From: Cervus elaphus
Taxonomy: Eukaryota > Chordata > Mammalia > Artiodactyla > Cervidae
NCBI RefSeq assembly: GCF_910594005.1
Contig: NC_057826.1
Span: 26,755,501 to 26,819,500 of the forward strand
Reading direction: 5' to 3'
DNA: 64,000 bases
In this document: piece after piece, positions 22,141 through 33,072 of the stretch
How positions within the stretch are numbered: position 1 is the first letter of the stretch
How the letters are laid out: each line of letters opens with the position of its first letter
Program-made: the position numbers and the translations under genes
Notes under the pieces: generated by a model
The model's input: only the letters and a program-made list of their open reading frames with translations
What the model was told of the DNA's origin: nothing
Databases searched by the model: none

Positions 22141-22290
22141 TATACATATCTAAAAAAATATATATGTAGACATACCACAAAGGCCTGTAGAAAGGAAACT
22201 GGATCTGGTCCACAAATAGCATACACACTCTTACCTACTCCCTCACTGGGCTTCAGAAATTAAAAAGGTGGAGCATGGTCATCTTGGTGG

Positions 22291-22491
22291 TTAGTTGCTA
22301 AGTCGTGTCTGACTCTTGCGACCCCATGGACTGTAGCCCGCCAGGGTTCTCTGTCCATGGGATTCTCCAGGCAAGAATACTGGAGTGGGTTGCCATTTCC
22401 TTCTCCAGAGGATCTTCCCAACCCAGGAAATAAACCCAGGTCTCCTGCATTGCAGGCAGATTCTTTACCAACTGAGCTACGAGGGAAGCCC
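22291..22491 (-). mobile_element. Bov-tA SINE
   Basis: Reverse-oriented tail (ttagttgctaagtcgtgtct) then head (…gagctacgagggaagccc). Confidence 0.9.
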
Positions 22492-22493
22492 AA

Positions 22494-22545
22494 AAGTGAA
22501 GGTCTCTCAGTCATATCTGACTCTTTGTGACCCCATGGACTATCA
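22494..22545 (-). mobile_element. Bov-A tail fragment abutting the previous SINE
   Basis: tctctcagtcatatctgact and tgaccccatggacta repeat the start of the reverse-oriented tail, suggesting a second, truncated insertion or the remnant of a dimer. Confidence 0.7.
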
Positions 22546-23214
22546 CCTTATCGGTCCTACAAAAAGTCAAAGGACCTGCCATGAGGGAAGCCTCCTGATG
22601 GGGCTGCCAGTTTCTGTGGTGGGGATTTGAGGCACAGAAGGGACTGCAGCCAAAAAAGAGGACTGTAAAAAATGGAATTATAAACAAGTAATCTGGAGGC
22701 TTGGAAAATTTTGTCTCACTCCCCTGGGTCATTACTGAGGGGAAATTGACCTCAAAATGTGAGAGGCAAGCGATTTGGGCAAATTGAGACCATGAAAAGG
22801 GCCGATTTTCTCAGTCATTTATTTCAATATTTCAGTAGATTATACCCAGCAGCTTGGAGTATAATAAAAACCAATGTGCTTGCTTCTATGTTGGGGATTT
22901 CTGAATGTCTTTTTGAAGTTCTGTGACCTAATTTACAAAAGTGTGTTTCTAGACCTGCGTGTGGAAGTACCTATTGTTGCTATCTGTCCACTGTAAGGGT
23001 CTTTGTGGACAAGGATAAAGCCCCATTTGGGGGCAGTTGGTGAAGTCAGACAATTTATCCTCTCTGGGTGAGTGCCCTTTACCCCACTTCCTCTTCCCTG
23101 GCCTAGTAATTGGTATCTTTCTTTCCTCTTCTTATCAACATCTATCCTCTTTTCTCCCCTCCCCACAACACACTGAGGTTCTACAAATGATTAATAACTG
23201 AATAGACTGTGAAC
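22546..23214. other. Non-repeat intronic stretch
   Basis: Unique sequence; nothing recognised. Confidence 0.45.
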
Positions 23215-23276
23215 TCCTTACATAGTGTCTTGAAAGTAATGGGTGTTAAATAAATGCATTTGTTGAATAAATGGAT
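23215..23276 (+). repeat. L2/MIR-type 3' tail fragment
   Basis: tgttaaataaatgcatttgt and gaataaatgg match the end common to L2-like repeats. Too short to assign further. Confidence 0.5.
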
Positions 23277-24950
23277 AGCTTCACATCTACCCCCTCCCCA
23301 ATGAGAAAGTATACGTTTTAGAGGGGGTCACGTCAAACTGATACATATCTAATAGGGATGTCAGGAGCATCTGGTGTGGAGGGCAGGGGAGTTTGTGTGA
23401 GACTTGTAGCTTTCCTAGCACTTGGGAAATCACAATGGGAGGTCCTGGGAATACTATCTGGTGTGGGTGACAGAGAAACAGTTGTTGAATTGAAACTGAT
23501 CAATTCTAGGAAACAAGGAACCTATTGAACCCATGGCTTGGGCATACTCCAAGATAGACAGTGATCAAGTATTTGGCTAGTTCCCAGCACTGACAGTTGA
23601 AACAACCCCGATCCAGGCTTGTGTGACATAAGGCAGCCTTTGAGGTTGTCAGTGTCATAGTTTTGGGGGAGCAGCCCAAACCTTTGACCCTAATCTTTGC
23701 TGGGACTGGTTTTACCATCACTCCAAGCACCATGCCTCCCAGGGGCACTGTGGGGGGTGGTGCTAGAGTGGCAGACTCTGCTCCCAAATCTGACTTCCAG
23801 TTAGGAGGTGGAGAGAAAAATGGCCAAGCACACCTGCTAAATACGTTACAGATTTTTAAAAAATACAGAGTTAATGACAGTAAATGAACATTAACCTTCA
23901 TTAATTATACCTCCTGAGACAAATTCAAACAGTTAAAAAAATCATCACAATGGCTGATCCTTCAACTGTCTGCAGAATGTTTTCTCTTTTAGACTTTGTC
24001 TAAGGATCAGTTCTGGCTCTCTGTGAGGTATAGCATTTGTAACTAATTGTTTTTATATACAATCTCAAGAAGGTTGAGAAGGGACCAGCCTTACCAATCA
24101 ATAAATGCTGACTTGCCTAAAACTAGAAATGCCTGGAGGAAAACAAAGATAGGCAAGAGGGCAGCAGTAGCTGATACCTGTGAAAGAAAATGATTAAAAG
24201 TATTATCGGAAACCCATGTACTTCTGAAGGAATTAGGAATTGGCACTCATAGGCGTCTAATTAACAAATATGTATCTGTTGAATGTCCCTTAGCATGGCA
24301 CTACCTTGGCTACTAAAGGGATTTCGACTTGAGAATTACAGAGCTATTGATCTTTTGGGGCTTATAAGTAAGTATAAGTGTAAGAGAGTAAGGAAAAGGC
24401 AAGAGAAATAAAAATATGTATGTATGTATATAACCTAGACTTAGCAGTCGGGCTAGAAAAATTGTCTAAACATACAGGCAAATTATTCTTGAACAATTAT
24501 GGAGAATTTCCTAGTTTTTCTGTTAAATATCATCTCATTTTCACATTACTGTTCTTAAGAGATGCCTCTCTTCCCATCTTTATGACACTGTTGCATTTCT
24601 GCGAGTGAAAGGAGGTCGGGTGATTCTAGGGGGTGGAGGGGGCAGGGAGGGTTTGAGAATGGTGAATTCCAGGCAGGAGGACTAACGAAATAGCTTCTTT
24701 CCTCACAGTTGCATACTAGAGAGCTATTAATTGGGAAGGAGTGATGCTTTTCTTAGGGTTAAAAATAGTTTAGGAATATCCTTGAACCACTTTTCCATAG
24801 TGAAATACATTTTATGAACTGTTGGACTACATGAACTGATTTGAATGGATGGTACCAGATATTGGAGACAGTCCACTGATACGGTTTTAAGCATACTCCA
24901 GATTCATACCTTGGGGCATCCATAGATATCTAACTATTTAGTATAACAAT
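23277..24950. other. Non-repeat intronic stretch (1.7 kb)
   Basis: Unique sequence. The 131-codon frame at 23506-23901 (minus) overlaps another frame on the plus strand and has no recognisable product. Confidence 0.45.
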
Positions 24951-25135
24951 TGTAGGCAGAATAATATTCCCCCAAAGATGCCTACCTCCACATTCCCAAA
25001 ATCTGTGAATATGTTACCTTATGATGAATGCAAAAGAGACTTTGCTGATGTGATTAAGTTCAGGATTTTGAGTTGGGGAGATTATCTTGAATTACCTGGT
25101 GGATTCCATGTAATCACAAGGATCCTCAGGAGGGG

Positions 25136-25162
25136 GAGAGAGAGAGAGAGAGAGAGAGAGAG
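25136..25162. repeat. (GA)n microsatellite
   Basis: Perfect alternating GA for about 13 units inside the LTR remnant. Confidence 0.92.
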
Positions 25163-25309
25163 CAGGAGAGTCAGTCAGAGATGACAGGATGGAAGCAGAA
25201 GTTGGAACACTGAGTCAAGAAATGAGGGCAATCTCTAGAGGCTGGAAAAAGCAAGGAACGGACTGTCCCACGTAGCCTGCAGAAATGCAGTTCTGCTGAA
25301 ACCTTGATA

Positions 25310-25506
25310 GTAGCTAAGTTGCTTCAGTTGTGTTGACTCTTTGCAACCCTGTGGACTGTAGCCCTCCAGGCTCCTCTGTCCATGGGATTCTCCAGGCAAG
25401 AATACTGGAGTGGGCTGCCAACTCCTTCAGGGGATGGAACCCACGTCTATTATGTCTCCTGCATTGGCAGGTGGGTTCTTTACCACTAGCGCCCCCTGGG
25501 AAGCCC
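25310..25506 (-). mobile_element. Bov-tA SINE
   Basis: Reverse-oriented tail (gctaagttgcttcagttgtg) then head (…gcgccccctgggaagcccc). Roughly 20 bases are missing between tail and head (near 25430). Confidence 0.88.
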
Positions 25507-25595
25507 CGATTGTCACACATTTCTGGAGGTCAGAAAGAAGATAAGATGATAAGCTTTTTGATAATTTGTTACAGCAGCAATAGAAATCTAATACA

Positions 25596-26528
25596 GTAAC
25601 TTTATGTTATAAAATACTAGCCAAAATAAATGTTATAAAGTCAATAATGTTTCTGGAGAGGGAGCATCCTTTCCATTGGCTTAATGCTTTCATTAAGTGA
25701 AGGCATCACTCAGTATTAACATTTTTGAGTTGACTGCGCCCATGGGAGTGGAGACAATGATCTGACTGGTAAATCTGAGAACATAACTGGGTGTGCACTG
25801 CTCAGCCCTTCTTTCTCTCTGAGATCTGTCTGCCACAGACGTAAAAGCTCTGTTTCTTTTCTCTCTCTCTTCCTCCCCACCTCCCCTCTTCCCTTCATAA
25901 GCCTTTATTTTCCAATACTGTTTGTGATGGGTTATGTGCTTAAAGCCATTCTGTTCTTTTTCTGTTTGACTCTTATTTTCTCTCTCTAAATCAGGGAAAA
26001 GCGGTGTCGTTTATCCAAACTCCTGAAACACAACTCATCACATAACTATTTTTCTCTTTTCATCGAATAAGTTATTCTTTGTTATTTATTTACTATGTCT
26101 TGCTTAGTTCCAGAGAGTATTTACCATGGTTTACAAATAAATTATAATAAAAAATGAGGAGCTGAGGGAAAAATGAAGGACTGATTAGATCAAGCTGTAG
26201 CAAGGAGAGAATGCAAAGCCTGTGTTAGGAAAGTCTCTTCTGGTAATGGTGGGGATTTGGTTGGGGAGGGTTCCAAATTTGGCTATGAGCTTATCAGTAA
26301 AAGCAAAGAGGGAAGCCTAATTGGTTAATGATTAATAGATTATTATAGAATCAAAATAGAAGGATTTATGGAACATGATAGCAAAACACCAACTGGTTAC
26401 TCATGAGAAACATAATTACTCCTAGAACTGAAACTGAAAACTCTCTCTATGGCTTCCTAAACAGAACACTCATATTGATATAATGTGGTGAATGGGATTC
26501 TAGACATCATCTTGAGTAAACATGGCAA
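25596..26528. other. Non-repeat intronic stretch
   Basis: Contains a pyrimidine tract at 25853-25898; otherwise unique sequence with nothing recognised. Confidence 0.45.
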
Positions 26529-26930
26529 ATTGTTGTTGTTTGGTCACTAAGTTGTGTCCAACTCTTTGTGACAACATGGACTGCAGCATGTCAGGCTCCT
26601 CTGTCCTCCACTCTCTCCCAGAGTTTGCTCAAATTCATGTCCTTTGAGCTGGTGATGGTATCTAACCGTCTCATTCTCTGCTGCCCCCTTCTCCTTTTAC
26701 CTTCAATCTTTCCCAGCATCAGGGTCTTCCCCAATGAGTCAGCTCTTCGCATCAGGTAGCCAAAGTATTGGAGCTTCAGCACCAGTCCTTCCATTGAATA
26801 TTCAGTGTTGATTTCCTTTAGGATTGACTCATTAGATCTCCTTGCAGTTCAAGGGACTCTCAAGAGTCTTCTCCAGCAACACAATTCAAAAGTATCAATT
26901 CTTCAGTGCTCAGCTTTTTTTTTTTTTTTT

Positions 26931-27105
26931 CCAGTTTAATCGTCATTTTTATTAAAAACTTTTTGTAGAGGTACACTCTCTGATTGTCTGAAAGCTCAGT
27001 TCATTAATTTTTAAAAGAGTATCTAGAAGTTTGAAATACAGGTTAGGAGAAAAAGGAAAGAAAAATTCTAGTTATTTATCTTTTTTTCCATTTGTTTATG
27101 TTGAA
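26931..27105 (-). other. Transduced (non-L1) segment with its own poly(A) signal
   Basis: Lies between the L1 tail and the terminal poly(A). Not recognised as any repeat. Minus-strand end reads …TTTTTAATAAAAATGACG, with the poly(A) about 17 bases after the signal. Origin should be the 3' flank of the source L1, or a gene's 3' end near it. Confidence 0.7.
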
Positions 27106-27176
27106 CTTTTTATTTTTTTATTTTTTATTTTTTTATTTATTTATTTTTTTAATTAATTAATTAATTTATTTTTTCA
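27106..27176. repeat. AT-rich low-complexity tract (L1 tail)
   Basis: Runs of (TTTTTTA)n, (TTTA)n and (AATT)n; interpreted as the mutated internal poly(A) of the L1. Confidence 0.85.
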
Positions 27177-28389
27177 GTGGGTTTTGTCATACATTGACAC
27201 GAACCAGCAATAGATTTACACGTATTCCCCATTCCGATCCCCCCTCCCACCTCCCTCTCCACCCGATTCCTCTGGGTCTTCCCAGTGCACCAGGCTCGCA
27301 GTGCTCAGCTTTTTATGATCCAACTCTCACATCATTACATGACTACTGGAAAAACCATAACTTTGACTATAAGGATCTTTGTCAGCAAAGTGATGCCTCT
27401 GCTCTTTAATATACTGTCTAGGTTTGTCACAGCTTTCCTTTCAAGGAGCAAATGCCATTTAATTTCATGGCTGTAGTCACTGTCTGCAATGATTTTGGAG
27501 CCTAAGAAAATAAAAGCTATCACTGCTTCCACTGTTTCCCCTTCTATTTGCCATGAAGTGATAGGACCAGATGTCATGATCTTAGTTTTCTTCATGTTGA
27601 GTTTCAAGCCAGTTTTTCACTCTCCTTTTTCACCCTCATCAAGAGGCTCTTTAGTTCCTCTTCACTTTCTGCCATTAGGGTGGTTTTATCTACATATCTG
27701 AGGTTGTTGATATTTCTCCTGGCAATCTTGATTCCAGCTTGTGATTCATCCAGCCTGACATTTTGCATGATGTACTCTGCATGTAAGTTAAATAAGCAGG
27801 GTGACAATATACAGCCTTGATGTACTTCCTTCCCAATTTGGAACCAGTCAGCTGCTCCATGTCCAGTTCTAACTGTTGCTTCTTGAGCTGCAGATAGGTT
27901 TCTCAGGAGGCAGGTGATATGGTCTGGTATCCCCATCTCTTAAAGAATTTCCCACAGTTTGTTGTGATCCACACAGTCAAAGGCTTTAGCATAGCCAATG
28001 CAGCAGAAGTAGATGTTTTTCTGGAATTCCCTTGCTTTCTCCATGATCCAATGAAAGTTGGCAATTTGATCTCTGGTTCTTCTGCCTTTTCTAAATCTAG
28101 CTTGGACATCTGGATTCTCAGTTCATGTACTGCTGAAGCCTAGCTTAAAGGATTCTGATCATAATCTTGCTAGCATGTGAAATGAGCACAACTGTGTGCT
28201 AGTTTGAACATTCTTTGGCATTGCCCTTATTTATGATTGGAATAAAAACTGACCTTCTCCAATCCTGTGGCAACTGCTGAGTTTTCCAAATTTGCTGACA
28301 TATTCAGTGCAGCACTTTAACAGCATCATCTTTTAGGATTTAAAATAGATCAGGTAGAATTCCATCACTTCCACTAGCTTCATTCATAT

Positions 28390-28489
28390 GTGTGTGCTCA
28401 GTTGCATCTGACTCTTTGTGACCCCATGGACGGTAGCCCACCAGGCTTCTCTGTACTTGGAATTCTCCAAGCAAGAATACTGGAGTGGG
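28390..28489 (-). mobile_element. Bov-tA SINE, tail half
   Basis: gtgtgctcagttgcatctga through ctggagtgggttg. Its other half lies at 28910-28999, beyond an intervening BovB fragment. The short direct repeat ttcatat (28383-28389 and 29005-29011) flanks the composite. Confidence 0.85.
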
Positions 28490-28909
28490 TTGCAAGTTGG
28501 ACCATAAAGAAGGCTGAGCACTGAAAAATTGATGCTTTCAAACTGTGGTGCTGGAGAAGACTCTTGAGAGTCTCTTGAGCAGCAAAGAGATCAAACCAGT
28601 CAATCCTAAAGGAAATCAATCCTGAATATTCACTGGAAGGACTGAGGCTGAAGCTGAAGCTCCAATACCTTGGCCACCTGATGTGAAGAGCTGACTCATT
28701 TGAAAAGACCCTGATGCTGGGAAAGATTGAGGGCAGGAGGAGAAGGGGGCAACAAAGGATGAGGTGGCTGTATGGCATCATTGACTAAATGGACATGAAT
28801 TTGAGCAAACTCCGGGAGATAGTGAAGGACAGGAAAACCTCGCATGCTGCAGTCCATGGGGTCGCAAAGAGCCAGACAAGACTTAGTGACTGAGCAACAG
28901 CTCCAGAGG
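28490..28909 (+). mobile_element. BovB 3' fragment inside the Bov-tA
   Basis: aagttggaccataaagaagg through gacttagtgactgagcaaca. Orientation is opposite to the host BovB, forming an inverted pair with 26590-26903. No target-site duplication is seen at its borders, and about a dozen SINE bases are missing. Confidence 0.85.
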
Positions 28910-28999
28910 ATCTTCCTGACCCAGGGATTGAATGCACATCTCTTGCATCTCCTGCATTGGCAAGTGGATTCTTTACCACTGGGCCACCTGGAAAGCCTG
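28910..28999 (-). mobile_element. Bov-tA SINE, head half
   Basis: ctccagaggatcttcctgac through gggccacctggaaagcctg, continuing the SINE cut at 28489. Confidence 0.85.
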
Positions 29000-30124
29000 G
29001 AAAGTTCATATTAATGCTTCCTAAGGCCCACTTGACTTCAATCTCCAGTATGTCCGGTTCTAGGTGAGTGACCATGTCATCGTGGTTATCTGGATAATTA
29101 AGACCTTTTTGTACAGTTCTTCTGTGTGTTCTTGCTATCTCTTCTTAATCTCTTCTCCTTCTGTTAGGTCCTTGCTGTTTCAGTCCTTTTTCGTGACCTC
29201 CCTTGCATGAAATGTTCCTTGATATTGGCAACTTCTTGAAGAGATCTCTAGTCTTTCCCATTCTATTGTTTTTCTCTATGTCTTTGCACTATTCATTTAA
29301 GAAGGCCTTGCTATTGAGGGCCTTGCTATCTCTCCTTGCTATTCTCTGGAACTCCGCATTCACCTGGGTATATCTTTTCTTTTCTCCCCTGCCTTTCACT
29401 TCTCTTCTTTCCTCAGATATTTGTAAAGCCTCCTCAGACAACAACTTTGCCTTCTGGTATTTCTTTTTTTGGGGAAGGTTTTTGTCACTTCACCCTGTAA
29501 TATGTTATGGACTTCCATCCGTAGTTTTTCAGGCATTCTGTCTACCAGATCTAACCCCTTAAAATTATTCATCACCTTCACAGTATAGTCATTAAGGGAT
29601 TTGATTTGGATCGTACCTGAATGGCCTAGTGGTTTTCCTTACTTTCTTCAACTTAAGCCTGAATTTTTGCAATAAGGAGCTGATTGTTTGAGCCACAGTC
29701 AGCTCCAGGTCTTGTTTTTGCTGACTGTCTAGAGTTTCTCCATCTTTGGCTGCAAAAAACATTATCAATCTGATTTTTGGTATTGACCATCTGGTGATAT
29801 CTATGTGTAGAGTTATATCTTCTGTTGTTGGAAAAGGGTGTTTGCTTTGACCAGCATGTTCTCTTGACAAAACTCTGTTCACCTTTGCCCTGCTTTATTT
29901 TCTACTCCAAGACAACCTTGTTGCCAGAATAATAATTCTGGTTATCTCTTGACTTCCTACTTTTTCATTCCAATCCCCCATGAGGAAAAGGAGATCTTTT
30001 TTTGGTGTTAGTTCTAGAAGGTGTTGTTCAGTGTATGTAGGTCTAATATGGCTATACTTACCTTTAGAAGCTATTGTTTTTACAGTATCCTTCAGTGGAA
30101 GTAAATGGTATAATAAAACATTTC

Positions 30125-30830
30125 TTTCTTTTACATTGAATATTTATTGGGCATCTACTCAGTAAGTTGGGAGTGATGCTTGGTACTGAGACATACATGG
30201 GAGAGCAAAACAGAACCACCCTTGTTCAGGCAGCTTACAGTCTAGAAGGAGAGCCAGATAATATACAAGTAACCCCATTCTAGGAAGATAGAAAATTGGG
30301 AACTTAAGAGAGTATAAAACAGAAGAGTCACTTTATACTAGGGATCAGGGGCAACCTCTTTGAGGAAGTGACACCTAAGCTGAGACTTTAACTATTAAGT
30401 GAGCAAAACAAAGAATGTGGGTATAGTGGGAAGAGATCAGGTGTGTGTGTGTGTATGTGTGTGTGTGTGTAGAGCATTCTAGGTAGAACAATAACACAGA
30501 GGCCCCAAGATGGAAAAGATAAGGAAGAAATGGAAGGTTAATGTGGCCATTGTATAATGAAAGAGGGGGGTGAGCAGACAATGGCCTGGAGAACTTGTGT
30601 ATTTTTTAGCTTAAGCAGTGGGATCCCTTTGAAGGTTTTTGAGGAAGGAAGTGACATGTTCTAGTTTATATTTTAAGAAGCTCACTCTGGCTCCTGTGTG
30701 ACAGCAGGCAAGAAAGAACGGGGAGCCTCCTGCAGTGGCCCCAGGACATGTTGGTAGCTGAGACCAGGGGGTGGTGGTGTAGAGGTGGAGATGTGTCTGG
30801 TGATGGGGGCAAAAGCAGGCGCAGATATAT
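30125..30830 (-). mobile_element. L2 LINE 3' fragment, antisense
   Basis: Reverse complement of the L2 3' end and distal ORF2: tttattgggcatctactcag, cagcttacagtctagaagga, gacacctaagctgagacttt, aggaagtgacatgttctagt and aagctcactctggctcctgt. A TG microsatellite has expanded inside it at 30440-30472. Confidence 0.78.
30440..30472. repeat. (TG)n microsatellite
   Basis: Alternating GT with one AT interruption. Confidence 0.9.
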
Positions 30831-31002
30831 GCTTTGCGGTTGATTGAGGGAATGCTTCTCCCTAATTCTGATTTGATTTAATCCTAAATCAACCTCAATT
30901 CTTTCTTAACTGATTGGCTCTAGCATCTAAATTAGTTGCATGTGCAAATTGGGCAGACTTCCTAGGATATTATCATCCCTAACAAGATTCTATTTAGAGC
31001 CA

Positions 31003-31126
31003 TGGTTCTTAACCTTGGCCACACCCTGGACCAATGATCAAAGAATTTCTGGGGCTGAGGCTTAGGCACAGACATATTCTAAAGTCCCCCAACTGCTTCC
31101 ATTGTGTGGCTAAGATTAAGAACCAC
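31003..31126 (+). mobile_element. MER5-like hAT transposon
   Basis: Terminal inverted pair catggttcttaaccttggc … gctaagattaagaaccacta; internal wording gaatttctggggctgaggct. The 5' end has lost a base relative to cagtggttct. Confidence 0.72.
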
Positions 31127-31733
31127 TATTATAGAACATAAGATTAATAATGAGATGTAATATGTGAGATTAGAATTAAGTCCAATACTTAAGATTGTAA
31201 ATAAGGTAGAGAAGGAATTTTTTTTGCTAATATGAGATTTGAATGGAGCCAACTATGTGGTTTTATTTAACCAGCACTACATGTAGAAAATTAAATCATG
31301 ACAAACTGAGGAAAAAAAATCCTCATAAATAGTTTAAGTTATAGCAGTTCTTGTCAAATTCATCTGAAACCTTGAACTTAATAAATAAAGATAAATTCTT
31401 AGGCACTGCATGAACCAAAGTATAGGCTAATTGGACATGAAATGTTTCACCTCTAAATCAGTGTCAGAGGCCAGCAGTTCTGAGCATATGGTGGCTGCTT
31501 TGTGGGGGTTTTTAATAGAACAACGGCCTGCATCCTGTTGCTATGGGAAAATTCCCAGGCTACATACTTGTTAGTCCTCAGGTATGAGAAATGATTCATG
31601 CACACACTGAGTTGGTGAGTTCCCATCATCCTGCTGCTTCTGGAGAGGCCATCAGCTCTGTAAGGACTGAGAATGCAGTGAATGTATTTAGTTCCTTCCA
31701 GCATCCATTTCATACCTTCCTCTGTCTTCTGAA

Positions 31734-31850
31734 CCCTGGAGAAGGAAATGGCAACCCACTCCAGTACTCTTGCCTGGAAAATCCTGTGGACAGAGGAGCC
31801 TGGTAGGCTATAGTCCATGGGGTGGCAAAGAGTTGGACACGACTGAGCAA
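31734..31850 (+). mobile_element. Bov-A type SINE, single monomer
   Basis: ggagaaggaaatggcaaccc through ggacacgactgagcaacttt, followed by an ACTT/TTAC simple tail (31851-31876). Flanked by gtcttctgaa (31724-31733) and gccttctgaa (31880-31889). Confidence 0.85.
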
Positions 31851-31984
31851 CTTTACTTATTTACTTACTTAGTTACTTTGCCTTCTGAAAGTGCTCTGAG
31901 CTTCTCAGCATCAAACAATGAGCTCTGACTGGTTCTAAGAGTGAGCTGTGATTACCATAAGCCTGTCATATACCCCATATAACA

Positions 31985-32295
31985 GATCACCTTGTTTGGT
32001 TGGGAGTTGGCACATGACTCAGGTCAGACCAATTGGGACCAATGAGATTCACTTCCAGATTCTTTATGTGAGGTATAAGGGAATGCACCCTCTTTCTGAT
32101 TGAAAGTGAAAGGATAAGGAGGTAGCTGCTGTAGCTGATTTTGGAACTGTGAAAAGAAGTCTCTTTGAGAATGCAGCCAATCCTAAGAAAGCAGGGCTGA
32201 CAGATGTTGTGTAAGTCATGGATAAAGCTTCATCCGAAGCCAGGATGACCCCCTGTAACTTGCAGTGATATAAGGACTGTGCCTGCCTTGTTCAT
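31985..32295 (+). repeat. Ancient LTR-like mammalian repeat, family unresolved
   Basis: ggcacatgactcaggtcaga, caattgggaccaatgagatt and tttgagaatgcagccaatcc resemble an old LTR-type repeat common in mammals. Ends not preserved. Confidence 0.45.
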
Positions 32296-32884
32296 TGTGG
32301 TTCTAGCATGACAGTAAACATTTGTCGAATGAATGAATGGTAAAAAGAGGAAAGACAGCAGTGTTAGAAAATAGAAATCAATATTGAGTTTATGTAATTA
32401 CAGAAGAAAAGACCATTATCTGGGAGGCCAAACTGCCATCATTTTTCTGATTCTGACATCAACTTGAAATAGCAAAATATGGAATTTCCTTCTGATCACC
32501 TTACAATGACAGAGGAAGCTTAAATGGAAAAAAGTAGTAATAAAAAATAAATTGAGCTGGATGGGAGGGAGAAAATTGTTTTTCCATAACACTGGTATCA
32601 GGGGAAATCTGACTCAGATTTAAGGCATGTATGTCAATGATTTCCCAAACTCAAGTATTTTATTTATTATTTCTTTAGCTTTGCAAATGGTTCACTTAAT
32701 TTAATCACACTTACCTTACATAGATTATTAAAATTTTGCCCATATTTGAGTTTGTAGAATTACTGTATCATGAAAGAAAGCACATTCACATGTTTCAATA
32801 TATCAATCAAAAGAGAAACATATCTAGTCAATGATCTAAATCATAATTTTTATGTGATACTTTCCTGGGGGCTACATGCATATT
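32296..32884. other. Non-repeat intronic stretch
   Basis: AT-rich unique sequence; nothing recognised. Confidence 0.45.
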
Positions 32885-32892
32885 TTATATAG

Positions 32893-33072
32893 TAGTGGTC
32901 CCCAACCTTTTTTATACCAAGAACGAGTTTCAGGGATACAGGAGGGATGGTTTTGGGATGATCCAAGAACAGTACATTTACTGTGCACTTTATTTCTATT
33001 ATTATTTATTATTGTCACATCAGTTCCACTTTAGATCATCAGGCATTAGATCCTGGAGTTTGCAGACCCTTG
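32893..33072 (+). mobile_element. Nonautonomous hAT element with perfect 8-base target-site duplication
   Basis: Starts tagtggtccccaacc, ends tgcagacccttg. Inner wording ttactgtgcactttatttct and atcatcaggcattagat matches a known mammalian hAT-type family. The duplication ttatatag lies at 32885-32892 and 33073-33080, the hallmark hAT length. Confidence 0.85.

Larger units (their letters stand above)
24951..25595 (+). mobile_element. MaLR (MLT1-like) LTR, split by a SINE
   Basis: gtaggcagaataatattccc, aatctgtgaatatgttacct, gggactttgctgatgtgatt-type wording, and the ending gataatttgttacagcagca … ctaatacag match this LTR class. Interrupted by the Bov-tA at 25310-25506 and expanded by a GA microsatellite at 25136-25162. 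Confidence 0.75.
26920..27298 (-). mobile_element. L1 3' end with apparent 3' transduction, inserted in BovB
   Basis: A perfect 16-base duplication, cagtgctcagcttttt, flanks the insert (26904-26919 and 27299-27314) and the BovB sequence resumes exactly after it. Minus-strand order: artiodactyl L1 3' UTR (27298 to about 27177), an A-rich L1 tail (27176 to about 27106), about 175 bases of non-L1 sequence (27105-26931) with its own AATAAA (26953-26948), then a second poly(A) (26930-26915 including the duplication's share). L1 read-through to a downstream polyadenylation signal explains this layout. Confidence 0.8.
27335..29882 (-). pseudogene. Broken BovB polyprotein (linker, reverse transcriptase, C-terminal domain)
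   Basis: Recognisable pieces on the minus strand: 29882-29592, the linker with FFAAKDGE and TTRPFRYDPNQIP; 28109-27903, a region ending ITTNCGKFFKRWGYQT, before the RT motifs; 27936-27604, the RT core with VHQGCILSPCLFNLHAEYIM and the catalytic box region; 27607-27335, with KTKIMTSGPITSWQIEGETV and LDSILKSRG. The pieces are in different frames. The catalytic box, YADD in active BovB, reads YVDK here, so one metal-binding Asp is lost in addition to the frameshifts. The expected product was a single endonuclease-reverse transcriptase that primes cDNA synthesis at nicked target DNA and also mobilises Bov-tA SINEs. This copy cannot do so. Confidence 0.85.
26529..30035 (-). mobile_element. BovB (RTE) LINE, long 5'-truncated copy with nested insertions
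   Basis: On the minus strand, from right to left: part of the region between endonuclease and reverse transcriptase, the reverse transcriptase region, the C-terminal domain and the 3' end with a short TTG-type tail (26533-26541 on plus). Two insertions interrupt it: an L1 3' end at 26920-27298 and a Bov-tA/BovB composite at about 28390-29000. Without them the BovB DNA is roughly 2.5 kb of a consensus near 3.2 kb, so the endonuclease is mostly missing. Frameshifts and stops throughout make it dead. Confidence 0.88.

Noticed and set aside
23506..23901. 131-codon frame on the minus strand overlapped by a 74-codon frame on the plus strand
   Set aside because: No family resemblance, no splice-site context; intronic chance frame.
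28398..28781. 127-codon frame on the minus strand
   Set aside because: Made from Bov-tA and antisense BovB sequence in the nested insertion.
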